64,000 nt of DNA from Motacilla alba alba (lineage: Eukaryota; Chordata; Aves; Passeriformes; Motacillidae). Location of the stretch: positions 22,560,161 through 22,624,160 of the forward strand of contig NC_052046.1 of the NCBI RefSeq assembly GCF_015832195.1, written 5' to 3'. Shown here piece after piece: positions 36,385 to 49,812 of the stretch (positions within the stretch are counted from its first letter, which is position 1; each line of letters begins with the position of its first letter). The notes beneath the pieces are model-generated. The model worked only from the letters and a program-made list of their open reading frames with translations, had not been told where the DNA came from and made no database searches. The translations under genes and the position numbers were made by a program.

Positions 36385-37528
36385 CTGCAGGGACACGAAA
36401 CACAACCCATAAAGCATGAAATTTAAATACAGATTTACATAATGTCATATTTAGCAAATAGCAGGTAGAAAAATAGAAACTACAGAGCCTATTTCATACA
36501 GGCTCATTTAACTTAAAATGAACTGGAACTAAAAAAAAAAGCCAGACAACCCCAAATCTATTATTTTTAACTACCAAAAGAGTAGATCCAAGTTGACAGC
36601 TGCTTGGAAAGTCTGTTCTACAGGACCAATATAACAGTAGCAAAAATCACCAATCTGTCAACACTTCATAAAGCCCTTGTTTAACCCCACGTATTTGCAC
36701 CCATGGAAAATAACTAACTCTTGAATGTACCACATATTTCTGTTTATGCAAATAGACAGCTTCCCATTTACAGATGTCAGTTCATCTTTTCCATGTACTA
36801 TCTGCAAGCACAGACAGGAATAAAGTTGTTACAATTCATCGTGGTCATTAATTACACTGAGTTCACATCTCTCATATCTGGTTTAAAACAAAAATTTGTT
36901 ACACTGTCTGCAAATAAGAACAGGTTAAAAACAAACAAGCAAAAAACTAGGCCACATTACAACAGCTGACAACAGCTAACAAGAGGATAACAGGCAAACT
37001 TCAAGTAGACAGACAACTTCACTGGACGATACTGAGGGCCAGGAAATTGGACAGTATGAGCAATGGAATTAGACTTGGTAAAAGCACCACACAGAACTAG
37101 AACAAAATCAGATATACAGTCATAAACAAATCCCACAGTTGCACAAGAAGGTGCAATGTTAGCAGTTTGGAGTGTGACTCCAGATACAGCATGGAGCTGA
37201 TGGGGTTCTCAAGTATCATTCAGGATGACTTTCTGGAGATTCAGAAAAGAGCTTTGCCATTGAAAGTATTGCTTGAGGGAGCTGATGGAGTAAAGCACAA
37301 AGATAAGGAGGAAAGGGATTAAAGAAACCTCACTATTTTGGATGCTTAAAAATGCAGAAAAAGTTGTTCTTCTGCAAGTTGTCTATGGACATGCTTTGAT
37401 CACATAAAAAAAGTAACCAGTGTTCCTGTAAAGGACAGTAAAACCATCAATGTTGCTGCTGTATACAGGTAACTGACAAAAGCAAAGATTTCTGTGCAAA
37501 TACTGCCCCACCTTCATCAGAAGTACAT

Positions 37529-37975
37529 CACAGAATGGCTTAGGTGGGAAGACATCTTGAAGCTCATCTAGTGCCAAATTCTCTATCACAGACAGGGAAC
37601 TTCCACTAAACCAGGCTACTCAGGGCCCCATCCAATCTGGCCTTGAACATTTCCAGGGATGGGACATACACAACTTCTCCAGGCAACCTGTGTCAGCAGC
37701 TCACTACCCCCACAGTAAAGAAATTTTTAACAGCTATTCAAATCTCTCCTTGTTAAAAACTGTTCCCTCTTGTCCATGTAAAATACCCGTCCACGTCAAA
37801 AGGCACTCTCTCTCTTTTTTCTAAGCTCCCTTTATGTTCTGAAAGACTGTACTGAGGTCTCCCCAGAGCCTTCTCCAGGCTGAACAACCCCAGCCTGCCA
37901 TTATAGGAGAGGTGCTCCAGCCCTCTGATTATCTTCATGGACCTACTCTGGACTTGCTCTAACAGGTCCACACAT
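37529..37975 (-). mobile_element. CR1 LINE 3' fragment, - orientation
   Basis: Read on the - strand this gives the CR1 tail: the MKIIRGLEHLSYNGRLGLFS segment of ORF2 (about 37860-37945), then SLEKALGRPQ, then CR1 3' UTR sequence to the terminal AGCCATTCTGTG at 37529-37540. It is 5'-truncated and decayed. It lies in an intron in the same orientation as JMY. The upper border is approximate. Confidence 0.93.
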
Positions 37976-38841
37976 ATATACAGCCAAACACTGCTGGGTT
38001 TTGTATTTCTTTCTGAAAGCTTTTTCCCCCGGTGAAAAGAGTTAATTCTGTAACAGTCAATCAATTTAATTTGTAGCTGAAAAAGTACAAAATACTTCAT
38101 CTCTGTGTTCCAAAGACTCAGCAAGCCACATAATACTAATAGAAAATCTGAACAACTGTCTGTAATACTCCTAAGTACTTTACACTTTATTCTCTATTTA
38201 GGTTTTAAATATTATAAAATAATGAGAAAATGTAAATTAAGCACGGTTTGTGTTTTCTGACATGTCTCAGATACTCAGGGGGCACAATTTTATGTAATGT
38301 TTTCTTTCACTTTAGCATCAGTATTTAAATATCTCAGATTAAATGCAATAATGAAAGATATTTTAAGTATGTAAAGAGGACAAACCTGACCAAAATGTAT
38401 TTGGTGCTGAATTTGTTTTAATAAACAACCTACTTCAATGTAATTAGATCTCTTTAACATGAAATAATAAAAACTACTAGGAGGGGCTGAAAACATGTTG
38501 CAGGACAGGAGTAGAAATCTGAATCATCTTAACTATTACAGAAATGGTCTAAGAAAAAAAGGAAAGGTTGCAATTTCAGAGGGACAAATGCAGGGTTCTA
38601 CCTGTAGACAAGGTTAAGTAACTTCACATAAAGGATGAAATAAAAACACTCAGACAGCAGCTGTAAGAAAACCAACTGGATGATTACGGCAGATCACAAG
38701 TTCAATATACACCAATGAACTCTGGCAAAAAACACCAAAACAACAAAACCAAACATAATTGGATGTATGAGCAGAAATACACAGCCTATTGCACATGCAA
38801 GGCAGTCCTTACTTCTAAGCACTGGGAAGCAGGCACATTAC

Positions 38842-38992
38842 CATAGAATCATCAAGTTCGGAAAAGACCTTTAAGATCATTCAGTCCAACTGTCCACCCA
38901 GCACTGCCATTGTTACCACTAAACCATCACCCAGCACCAAATCCAGACACTTCTCAAACACCTTCAGGGATGATTTTACTACCTCCCTGTGA
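38842..38992 (-). mobile_element. CR1-family 3' end fragment, - orientation
   Basis: The + strand reads CATAGAATCATCAAGTTCGG, then AAAGACCTTTAAGATCATTC, which is the reverse complement of a CR1 3' terminus. CCAACTGTCCACCCAGCACT and a TTCAGGGATGATTTTACTAC block follow, typical of CR1-Y/X-like subfamilies (subfamily from memory). About 150 bp remain. Confidence 0.88.
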
Positions 38993-40550
38993 AATTATGT
39001 CCAGTGAGAGCCACACCTCAAGAAACATGTCGATCAACTGTATGGAACTGGGAAAGCAACAAGAAGTAATGCCCATTCCTTCTTTAATCAACTGACTGAT
39101 TTAACAGTATCAAGTTGTACTTCTATTAAAGAGACACAAAGGGAGAGCTGAAGAACCATTTCAACCTTTGTCACTGTGTGAACTACAATCTTTAAGACTA
39201 GTAACATGCAATACATGTAAAAGAGATCTGCATTAGTATTGTATCTAACTAATTCCAGTGAGTCTTGCTTTCAACTTAAAAAACATCCCATTTAAAAGGC
39301 TAGCTTTTCATGTACAGAAACCATATTTTACTATAGGCATTCAGCCTAGTTATGTTCTTATGCTGTAAGAACTTCTTGTTGTTGTAATAGGTAATAAGAG
39401 AATACCAATAATCCTATGCCAGCTGTCACTGCATCTATGTAACAGCTATTTTGGTACAGGCTGTGCTTTAGAATGTGGGCTTGCAAAATTCTAAAGGTGT
39501 CCTACTAAATGAACACAAAAGCAAGGGAGGAAGTTTCCTAGATGAAAGCACACATTATGAACATATTCCAAACAGCTTCACCAACCAGTTGCTTCTCCCA
39601 GTCTGCTTGTGATAAGGAATACTCTTTGTGAGTGCAAAATAATTTGATTTCATCACAACTCTGTTTTTTCAGAGTTTTTAAGATAACCTTCTACACCACT
39701 TTTTTCACCTTGACTCCTTGCTATAAATCTAGCTCCCTAATAATTCAGCTGCTTGTTCCATATGATAATCTAATTAATACTAATGTGTAGCCAGCAGGGG
39801 GTAGACTGGCATAACAACAGCAATTTCCAGTATGAAAAATCTACAGCTAGCTCTCTAGAAGTAAGGAAAAAAAGTTAAACTGCTATTAATTTTGTTTTTA
39901 ATAACTCACCATCATCAACACAAAGGAACATCAGGAAATGATTGTTTAGGAAATGCAAAGAGATTTGTATTAAAAAAAGGAGAATGAAGAGCTTATACTC
40001 ATGGTAGTACAGTGGAAAAATATCAAACTCCATAAAACCATGAATTTTTAAAATGCCAGTTCAGTTATTCTACAGTCAAGACTGATTTATGTTTGTAATA
40101 AACCTTTAACAAAAGTTTCTAAATAAAAGCTTGGTATGATTATTTGACAACATCACTAAAAGACTGATGCATCATTGGCAAAATTAGGGAAGGAATTTCT
40201 GAAAAACAGAATAGAGACTATAGTCACTGAAGTTTATATTTAAATTACAAATTGTCTTACTCTACAAAGAGTAATTTATTTCCTTTCACTGTGTTATCTC
40301 CTCAATAGAAAAGACTCTCAAACACCTGGATGATGAAATTACCTTCTGATGACTGAGAAAAATTCCCTTTTGTTTCCTTAATCCTGATTATCTGCTGCTA
40401 GAAAGGAGACATTCTCCTAAGGGCATTTTCAGCTGCCAAAATCTTGAGAATGAGAAAGGACTGTAATTTCTAAACATATCACAAGACTGTCCTATACACA
40501 ATTTAATGCATAGCTTGCTTTTTGTTTTCACCTACAGAACTGACAAGCTG

Positions 40551-40607
40551 GAAAAAAAAAAAAAAACCAAACCCCCCCCCAAAAAAACAAACAAACAAAA
40601 AAGAAGG
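40551..40607. repeat. A/C low-complexity tract
   Basis: A15 is followed by CCAAA, C9, A7 and ACAAACAA-type sequence. The overlapping lysine/proline open frame at 40506-40697 is an artefact of this composition. Confidence 0.9.
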
Positions 40608-42894
40608 AAAAATCCCACCAACCCACCATCAAAATCTCACCAACCGAATCCAAAACAGAACACCAGTTTAAAAGTCTGTTTTAAGATACTTTGCTGAAAT
40701 ACGCCAAGTCAGGAACACAATCTGAAAAGCATTAAGCATTAAGTACTCTCTCATCTCAGTTCAACAATAAATGTTTCTTAATCGAGACAGACATAGGGAT
40801 ATACCACACAGTATGTACTTTCCATATTCACCCTCACTTTTCTTCCCATAGCATTCAGTCATCACTGCCCTCATTCTCACCATCTACAGTCAGCTTTTGC
40901 ATCCCATCTGTATCTCAGTTCTGCATACTTGACTTAACCTCCAAACACTTCAGAGCAAGAATACTTTTTCCCCCACAAATACAAGTACTCACACCAGGCA
41001 TCCTAAATAGCACTCATGAATGTTTTACAGTATCACTAGAAAGGCCATTGAAAATGCAAAGATTGCTTAAAGAAATGAGACAAATCTACGAACTTTGATT
41101 TTCACGTAATTGCCAGAAAGCTTAGTAGGACTCTGTGTTATCCAGCAGTAAGAAGTGAAGCTGAAAATGGCCATATCCTTTTCTGCCCAACAAGTGCCAC
41201 ACAATGGCACACAACATATTCTGCCCTTTCTTTTTGCTCAAATAAAGATAATTTATTTTCTCCTGTAAGTTTAAACACACATTGTTCTACACTGTGATTT
41301 TTCTTAAAAGCTAAGTATCTCCCTGCGGCACTCAACTGCAGAGAATGCTATGCAGGGCAATGACCTAAGTAAGAGAACTGGAACTAGTTCTGAGAGTGAT
41401 GTGATGTCCAAGTTCCACACGGAGACATTATCTCAGGTCCTGCAAGCAGTACAGCCACAGCTATCCCAGCACAATGTTGAGAAGATGTAACTGTACCACT
41501 CCTGCATGCAGATGCAGAAAAGCAACACTAGCACACACAGCTCTGCATTTTGTCACAGTGCACAACCAGGCATGCTGATACTCCTGACACAACCAAAACC
41601 AACTCCTTCCGCTTAAACAAGGTATTCTATCATAGCATAACACTGAAACAAATGAGCCACTGAAGGTGACTAGTTCATTATACAGATATATGGGCTTGCT
41701 AAAAAATCTCTAGTCCTGCTTCAGGGTTTCTTCTTGACCTGTGAACTCCAATAAGTTAAGCAAAGAACAGCAAACAGGCTGTCACTTTTAAACAGGTTTG
41801 TCTACTTTGTAAGGGGCCAGCAGTGTCTTCTCATATCCAGGAGAAAATATCTTAGTATACTTTAGCCTGTGTAAATTAGCGTAAAGCGACAGGTAAGTTC
41901 TCATAAAATACTAACGACGTTCCTGATACCTTTTCTCTTTACAAACTCACGTAAAGCAAACACAATGACAAAGCAAGCTACTTCACATAATCGGCTTAGA
42001 GGAGACTTCTCTTCTAATACTTCATTTGCAGCCTTCCCAATATTGGACTAACTAGAAACCAGGCAGTGTTTGACAAAATACAAAAGATAAAATACATAAA
42101 ATGTATCAACAGCTTTTCATTTGCTCTGTTATGCTTCAGATTTAGGTACAGAAATAGATATATAATTATGAAGTGGAGGCAAAACCTGAAGGGTTTACAG
42201 TCAATCTTCTAAAACTCTTTATATGAAAGGGTCATTTTCACATAAAGGATATGACTGAACACACAACCAAACCAATCCTTCATCCTAATCCAGAATGAGG
42301 CCTGCCAACTGACATTTCTGCACAGTTTTACAGTACATAGTATGGGGTGGAACTGACTTTCTAACAAGTATTACAATGGTCTCCCAAAACTTTGACCTAA
42401 ATAGCATACCCATAATCATAGAATTACAAATTAAGAATATAGACTGTACTTCATATAGATCTGCCAAACACACAGTATCAACAACACATGACATAAGTTT
42501 AAAAGGATGGTAAGAGAATGAAAATAGAACTCACTAGTGAGAAACACTTGAAAGTTCTCTTCAGCAAACATATACAAAACTACTCTCCATAAAAACATTC
42601 ATTCTAGCATGGACTTCCTGCATGAAAGTATTCTGATTAGTTAATAGAAATAAGTTTATTTGTTGACTTCAAAGTAATTGAAGTTTCCTCAACAGCCAGA
42701 AGAAAGGTAAACAGAATGTTAAATGTATCAATATAATAATACATGCTATTTTATTTAGTAATCTGCAAAACAACTTTTAGCAAACAATGAATGTAATCCA
42801 CAAAAATTCTGGGAAATTTGCATCTGAAAGGAAACCTTTTGAAGTTTTATTAAATTTGCTAATTATGTCCAAAAAAGGGGCAATGAAACAGTAC

Positions 42895-43082
42895 CTTCTT
42901 ATTTCTGAGGTAGGCTTTCTTGGCTGAAATACGTCCACGCCTTGCTTCCAGCTGGCGGATTTTTTGTTGTAACTTTTGCAGCTCCTCTTTTTGCAAGTGC
43001 ACAGATGTTGCCATATCCTCTTTTTCAAGCATGGCTTCCATACTTTCGTAAGTGTCATAATACACCACTTCATCTCTCTTCT
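42895..43082 (-). CDS. JMY: JMY coding exon: coiled coil, DEVVYYDTYES
   Basis: The exon has 188 bases. Its first two bases (AG) complete a glutamate codon started in the previous exon, giving MSEKRDEVVYYDTYESMEAM, then LEKEDMATSVHLQKEELQKL and onward to AYLRNKK at donor GTACTG. EKRDEVVYYD is shared with mammalian JMY and, as EKQDEVVYYD, with WHAMM. The heptad-rich stretch is part of the long central coiled coil. The acceptor is taken as AAAACAG (43083-43089 on +). The AG two bases further on would put the join out of frame, so frame decides the border. The upstream polypyrimidine tract is poor. Confidence 0.95.
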
Positions 43083-46000
43083 CTGTTTTAAAGATGTCAG
43101 CAACAAATAAATCAAATCAATGGTTTGTATTTGATTAACATTTTATTTTCCTCAACAACAAACCTCCCAGTGACTTGCAAGATATGACACAGAAGAATGC
43201 CACAGCCCTTTCAGAGGACTACTACCAAAAACCAATAGGTCAGCGGAAAACCATTACACAGCACAAGGCACTGTACAGTTTTAAGGTCTTTATGAGGAAC
43301 AGAAATTAATACCAATGAAGCTCAGCCTGCTATTCAGGCAAGCTCAGAGTATTAAAACACAAATGCAATTCTAATTGTACAGCTGTAATGTGTAGCCTAA
43401 TTTGAACACAATGCCCATGCATGTCTTTGGGTCTCACAAGGGACCCAAGGTGTGTAGCAATTTTCTCTGGTGTTCACCATGAAGTTCAGGATAGACAAGA
43501 CTATCGAAGTCCTTGGTATGAGATTCTTCTGTTAGAACTAAGTTGTAATTTCATGCAAGGGATTCAGCCAACAGGACACCAAAAATCATCTCACAGGTTT
43601 TTGATGTCACAGTCACTGCTCCTGGAAGGGAGGGAGGGCAACTTCAAGGCAATCCTTCAAAGCATTACAGGCCTGAAAAGGAGGTAATTACTAATAGTTT
43701 TATCAACACTCATGATTTTTAGCTTCCTGATTGAAGCATTTGGAATAGCACTGAGATTATCTTTAAATGCTGCCTCTCATCTCTTGCCAAGAAGGAAAGT
43801 GTGGTGATTATAAATCCTTGAAGGATGTTGGATGAAGAAGCAGAGACCTCTTGTTCTTTATTCCACTGGCATACAAAGTAGGATATATTTGTCATGCAGC
43901 AAGAAGGAAATGCATTACTGCTGTCTGAAACAGGCAGATGCAGCTGGCATGTCTGTCAAGTGTCTATTCCACAGCAACACCAAACATTCTTATTTCAACA
44001 TTTTCAACTACTTTCAGAAAGACTGTAATTTCTCCAACTTCAGCTACTTGATTATGTGGGCACAGGCACAGGATTTTCCTCAGTACACAGTCCATTTTAA
44101 AAGCTGTTGTCATTTCATGTTATTTGTGTGTACAGTCTCTGCTGCAACCAGAATTCCAACTGCCATGCTGATTTCAGCTCAGCAGAAGTCATGGCAGGAC
44201 CAGACAATAAAGCACAGCAAGATATTCACCTTAAAATAAAAGCTAATAAAACATACCAAACAAGTTCCTTTACTTCAGTGCTCAATTTAAAAAAATAAAA
44301 ACCCTGTAAAGCTTCATCAACATGTAACTGTCAAGTCACTGGAAGTCCCTTTGAGATACCACTGAGTAAGAAGAAGACTCACGGCTGACAATTGTGTTTC
44401 ACCATGCAGTTATGAAACGGGAGAAAATTCACACCTGAATTTTGCTTTAGAAGGCATTCATGCTAAGTTAAAACCAGAAATACACAAGTTCACCCATCAC
44501 AAAACCAGAATTTTGATAAGAATGTGCTCATACTTCATATGAATAAGATAAAATCCTTGTAAATTCTACCTGATGAAGTAATGTTGTTTGAATTCCATTG
44601 CAGGTATTTACTTAATGACTAGTGTTGCTCATAATATAACAATTTATTATCACTTGATCCTTTTTAGATCCTTTGCTGAATTTGCAATTCAAACCATGCT
44701 CTCAAAGCATTAGTTGAGAACTCTCTGAACTATCTCCGCAGAACCACTACAGTCAGATACTAGAGAGAAGCAACTCAGCTTACACACATGAATTTCAAAT
44801 CATACAGATGTGCAAAATCAAAGTCTCTTACTTTCCTATCAGTACACTTCAAAAAGAAAGTGTAACAGACCATGATTTTCTTCTGACATCATAGGAAGCA
44901 ACAAATATTAAAAGACCACTAAATGTTTTAGATGCTTGAATTCAGATTTGGTGTTGAATAGTCTCAAACATATGTAGTCACTTGCACATCATACTATTTT
45001 TTACATTAATTGTTCTATCGACCTAAGGAAAGTCTGAGAAGGTAATTTCATGTGTTGAACAATTCCCGGACATTTAGGAACTGTATTTTTAATTTTCTGT
45101 CCTATGGGATAGTTTTGGATTTATTATTAAACAGTATCTTACAAATTTAAAATAGCAAAGGAAGCCAGAATGGTGAACTGTTTTGTTGTCATGAGGGAAG
45201 GAACAGGGTGATGGTTCAGCTGACTGAGGGTTTTATTTTGGATTAAGTTCTGGGTTGTGGGTTTTTTTGAGATTTCTGGAGAAAGCATCAATGACAAATT
45301 CTATTGTCCTGTGACATTTTTACAGCTTAGTCTCTAACGGCCCAGATGTTCTACTATCACTACACCAAAGACAAAGGATTTTGATGCACATTTCTTCTCA
45401 ATCTCCTGTTCAGGGGATTTCTTTCAGTTCGTAAGTGAGCAGACATCTTCAGTACCAAAACTATATGTCTGATTTCCCAGTCCAAAATCGATCTATCTAT
45501 CTATCTATCTATCTCAAAACCACTAACTAATTCTCTTAACCAGTCAAAGCAGCCACATTTCTGTAACTCATTTACAAAGTTTCCAACCCTCATGTTCGGA
45601 GCATACTGTTTTAACTGTTTCCATCAGAAGCCATAAAGGTGGAGATTCATGTTACAGTGAGACAAATCTCATTTGCTATCTGTGATACCTATGTTTTCTC
45701 CTTTTCCAGTGGCAATTCAAATCCAGCTTCAAACTTCTCTAAGGAGAATTTTCTATCCGTAGCAGAATTTTTTATTCAAGCCCTACACTCTAAAAACAGT
45801 AAAACAAAGCTTGCTTAAATACAAACATTAAAGATAGAAAGATCTAAAGGACAGAACTGGATTGAAAAATGCTGTCTGATTTACATGTAGTACATGAGAT
45901 GTAGTAGGACAGTCGATTCTGGAAGCACAAGGTTTTCATTGCTGCTCTAAATCTGAGATAACAATATAAGCTTCAAGTGTAGCAAAAGGAATCCCATTTG

Positions 46001-46364
46001 CAGATAGAGCTTTTGAAAACCAATCACTTTCAAAAAATGAGTAATTATCAATGTGTACTGCATATTTTTAGACAAGTCCAGTAATTAAGACATCTCCTCC
46101 TCCCTGATATTAGTTCTTCAAAACATATATATTTTGTGTATCTTATATGCAAATTTCCAAATACAGGCAATGAGAACCATACCACAACTTCTTTATGTGT
46201 ATGTATATGCCTTATAAAGAGATGTAAATTTAAATTTAACCGTACTTCTGCAGCTCTTCACGTGGCAAAGAATCCGTTCTCATTTTATTCCCACAGGCTT
46301 CCCTAGACTCTTAGGAAGAAAATTATCTTTCACAGATTTGTATTAATTGAGATAAATAAAGCAC
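43083..46364 (-). other. JMY: JMY intron with weak splice sites
   Basis: The intron is phase 1, with donor GTGCTT (46364 downward) and acceptor TTTAAAACAG. Both signals are poor compared with the other JMY introns. It carries an (ATCT)6 microsatellite at 45491-45514. The + strand frames at 43421-43687 and 43832-44239 have no recognised product. Confidence 0.88.
45491..45514. repeat. (ATCT)6 microsatellite
   Basis: Six perfect ATCT units, likely polymorphic. Confidence 0.95.
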
Positions 46365-46530
46365 CTGACATCAATCTTCTAATGCTTTCCAGCTGTGCTG
46401 TCAGTAGCAGCTCTTCACATTTCAAGATCTCGAACTGCACTTCATATAACTGAAGCTGTAGATCATAGTAATCAGCTTCTAAGTGATCCAATTGGGCTAA
46501 TGCTTCTGTACCACCCTTCAGGCTCTGCAT
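46365..46530 (-). CDS. JMY: JMY coding exon: coiled coil, YYDLQLQLYEVQFEILK
   Basis: The exon has 55 codons plus one base, from MQSLKGGTEALAQLDHLEAD through YYDLQLQLYEVQFEILKCEE to IRRLMS plus G. The acceptor is TTGATTTAG and the donor is GTGCTT, which is weak. The motif LYEVQFEILKCEELLLTAQL is nearly invariant between JMY and WHAMM (LYEVKFEILKNEEILLTTQL). The phase of both junctions agrees with the neighbouring exons (ALKEE before, EKRDEVV after). Confidence 0.96.
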
Positions 46531-46972
46531 CTAAATCAAAAGGGAAAACGACAAACAAACATGAACCATACAACTCCAGGATAATTATGAGAACAAAACC
46601 ACAGATTTTATGATTACAGCTAGATACTGTCTGGTACAGTAAATGCAACATGTTAAAACTGAACACATCAAGTCCCTAAGATACGTTCTGATCAGACACA
46701 CATTTTGAGATGCCTTTAATAACTGACTTTTTTTGACACGTGGCAATGAAACAAATTCATGAATTACACTTTGCAACTGTCAAGTGTCAAGTGCATAGTG
46801 TGAAACATCCCGCACACTCTTTTACTCTACCACTTGATTCTCTGAAGGTACATAATTAAATTAGAATTCTCATATCTTCAATCCCAAGTCTAGAAGTAAG
46901 CATCCAGAAAGCCACAGTTAAAACCTGTAAAAGCAGAACTGAGGAAAAAATGTGAAAAGATGTGCAAACAGA

Positions 46973-47055
46973 GATAAATACACTAATAAATACACTAAAT
47001 AAATACACTAATAAAACAGGGATAAATACACTAAATACAGGGATAAATGCACTAA
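46973..47055. repeat. Degenerate minisatellite, unit near GATAAATACACTA
   Basis: About six imperfect copies of a 12-14 bp unit (ATAAATACACTAA and variants), some separated by ACAGG spacers. No larger element was recognised around it. Confidence 0.85.
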
Positions 47056-49224
47056 TCATGTTGTAATGACAATTGAATTGTTCAATTCTTTCCGGAGTCC
47101 TTAATAAATACACAGATTAAAATACTTACATATATTTCAGTACTGATTTGTATTATACATTTGAAGAGAAAAGTAACACACAACCAGACTGAACCTCAAC
47201 CATTCTCTTTCATTCAGTCAAACAAGATTTATCTGCTCAATAGAGTCAGCCATTCAGATCATATTTAAGAAATACCAGCATGTAAGGGAATCTTATGTGC
47301 TGGAGGGAATTCATGCACCTCTACAACCTACATGCAGAAGAGTTAGGGCCACATCCAAATTCTTTACCTGCTCAAATTATGTATATCTGATAGTTTCTCT
47401 CAGATACTGGATGAAAGTAATGGTAAATTTTAATGGAGATTTGTGATCTGTCTACCTCATTATTCAGAAGAAATATCCAGTTTCATATTATACATAGTCA
47501 TTAAAAAGGGATATCTACCAAGCAAAAATACCCAACCAATTTAGCAATACATTTAAAAAAATATTTGCTAGTATGTTCTGTACTTTTATGTGTCAAGTTG
47601 TAAAATTTGAGTCTGTAACGAACAGCTACAAATGGGTTCCTTGAGTATTTAAACATGACAAGAGTAAACTAGAAAGGTATCTGTACTGAATTAAACCAAC
47701 GATCCATTTTAGTCAATACCCTGTTTTGGGAAAATGTTGCAAAAATCCAGGATGATGAAACAAAACAGGCAGTGCAGTGATATCTTCCCAAAAGGATTCA
47801 CCAGCCTCTAGCACAGCCTGTAGCACAAATTAACCCACACTGCTGCCTCTTATACAAAACAGACTTACTGGACTTAATTAATACATTTGTCCTATCCCTC
47901 TTTTTTTTTTTTTTAACATATAAGCTTTTAGCACCTGCACCATTATCTATTAACAGGGATTTCCCAGCTCAATTAAATGCAAATAGTTCTGTGTACTATA
48001 CTTATTTCCATATAAGACTGCTAGACAGAAGATCAGCTAATCAATTCTTGCAACTTCTGTTTTAAGTTTCTTCTGCTACATACTGTACTTCTGTATGCAT
48101 TTTTTGTATATCAACCATTAGTCTGCAAACTCCAGTAAGTCCTTAAGTGAACAGAGAAACCTTACAATCATTAATGTATCATGCATATGCTAGAGTCCAG
48201 TGCTACACAAAAATGTCTTGTTACGCCATTTTATTACTTTGCATCCATATTAAGTTACTAATTTGACCAAAACAGTAAATGACATACTGATTGCATAACT
48301 GGAGTGAACTACAGGCTACTTTTCAAGACAAAAGGACTGATTCTCTTGAACTCTCCAGTTTTTCCTATAAGATGGATAATGTTTATTGTTCAGGCAGGAT
48401 ATTAGCATTTTCCAAGGGATTTGGCACTTTCCACGGATTTCCTCACTGTAAAAAGGCAGCAAAATTTGGTGGGTTTGGAGGTAAGGAAAGTCAGTGTGGG
48501 AAATGTTTGTTTGCTTTTTAAATTAAGGTAGTGTCAAATCTGACCACACCTAAGAACTTCCCCTTTTCCATGAACTGTGAAAATTACTCAAACCTTCACA
48601 ATTTTTTCTTAAAAACAGATGTTCCAAAATTTAAATACACAAGGTATATAAAAACTGAATGAAGACATAAAGACACACACAGACCATCTTCAAAAGTATC
48701 AGCTCACCAAGCAGCTGAGTACTTCATTCAATTGCAGTGGCATCTGCCTGATAAAGGACCTTAGCATCTGACAATTGTACTTTTGCCCTACAAAGGGCAT
48801 ACACTACAGATGCTGTTAGTTACCTGTTCCGTTTTAGGGGTACCCCGCCATTTTACTTAGCTTTCAGGAGCAAAAGAAATGGGAAATTAGAACTGCTGTA
48901 TTGCTCATGGGCAGATATCCTAGCTATATAATAGCTCCCCAGGAAAAAGTAAAATGAAGACCTTGAATTTCAACAATTTACATTAAAACTTCATTTAAGA
49001 TACTAATAAATGTGTGATAATTCAAAACAGTATAATCACTTTTGAACATATTTCAGTATATTCCGTTAAAAATTTCTCTTCTTAATTGAGAGCAACTCCT
49101 ATGAGTTTCTACCTAATCTGTACCACTAATTTGCTGCATCCTTGGTAGTTCTCAGGCTGATCAACATAGTAAAAGAAACACAAAGAAATTTAACATGAGA
49201 ACAGTATGGGAAACATTCTGCAGT

Positions 49225-49812
49225 TGTGCTGGTTTTGGCTGGACTAGAGCTGATTTTCTTCTCAGAGTCTGGTATGGGGCTGTGTTTTGGGTTTGTGCTG
49301 AACACAGGGTTAAAAATACAGAGATGTTTTTGTTATTGCTGAGCAGGGCTTGCACAGAGGCAAGGCCTTATATGCTTTTTGTATGGTCACTCTAGCAGGA
49401 AAGACAGAAGTGCATCAGAGGTTGGGAAGAAACACAACCAGAACAGGTGACCTCAAGTGACCAAAGGGATATTCCAGACCATGTGACATCATGCCCAGTA
49501 TTTAAAGTGGGGGGAAGAAAGAGGAATGGAGAGACGTTTGGAGTTAGTGGAGTTTTGTATTCCCAAGTCACAGCTACCTGTGATGGGGGCCTGAACTCCT
49601 GGAGATGGCTGAACACCTGTCTGCCCATAGGGAAGACATGAATTAAGCCCTTGTTTTGCATTGCTCACATGTTTGGCTTTGGCTTTCCCTATTAAACTGC
49701 CTTTATCTCAACCCGTGAGTTTTCTAGCTTTTAACCCTTCTGATTCCACTTGTGAGGGAGCAAGTGAGCAGCCACATGTCTCTTGGTTGCTGGCTAGGGT
49801 AAAAACACCACA
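49225..49812 (+). mobile_element. Solo LTR of an endogenous retrovirus, copy 1
   Basis: The element starts TGTGCTGGTTTTGGCTGGAC and ends near GGTAAAAACACCACA, so it has TG...CA termini. A TATTTAAAG box-like motif lies near 49499, and an ATTAAA poly(A)-like signal precedes CTGCCTTTATCTCAACCCGT near 49692. A second copy with the same start and the same poly(A) region is at 56085-56651. The flanking pentamers GCAGT and GTGGT match at only three of five positions, so a target duplication is unproven. No gag, pol or env frame follows. It resembles songbird LTRs starting TGTGCTGG (from memory) and is antisense to JMY. Confidence 0.83.

Larger units (their letters stand above)
36385..42894 (-). other. 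JMY: JMY intron with two CR1 fragments
   Basis: This phase 0 intron of 6.5 kb has donor GTACTG and acceptor CCTGCAG. It contains CR1 fragments at 37529-37975 and 38842-38992 and an A/C low-complexity tract at 40551-40607. Other open frames (38290-38496, 41138-41335, 41461-41643 and 42285-42494, all -) have no recognisable product. Confidence 0.88.

Noticed and set aside
43832..44239. 135-codon + strand frame in a JMY intron
   Set aside because: It is opposite to the gene strand, has no family resemblance, and its cysteine- and phenylalanine-rich translation is typical of random AT-rich DNA.
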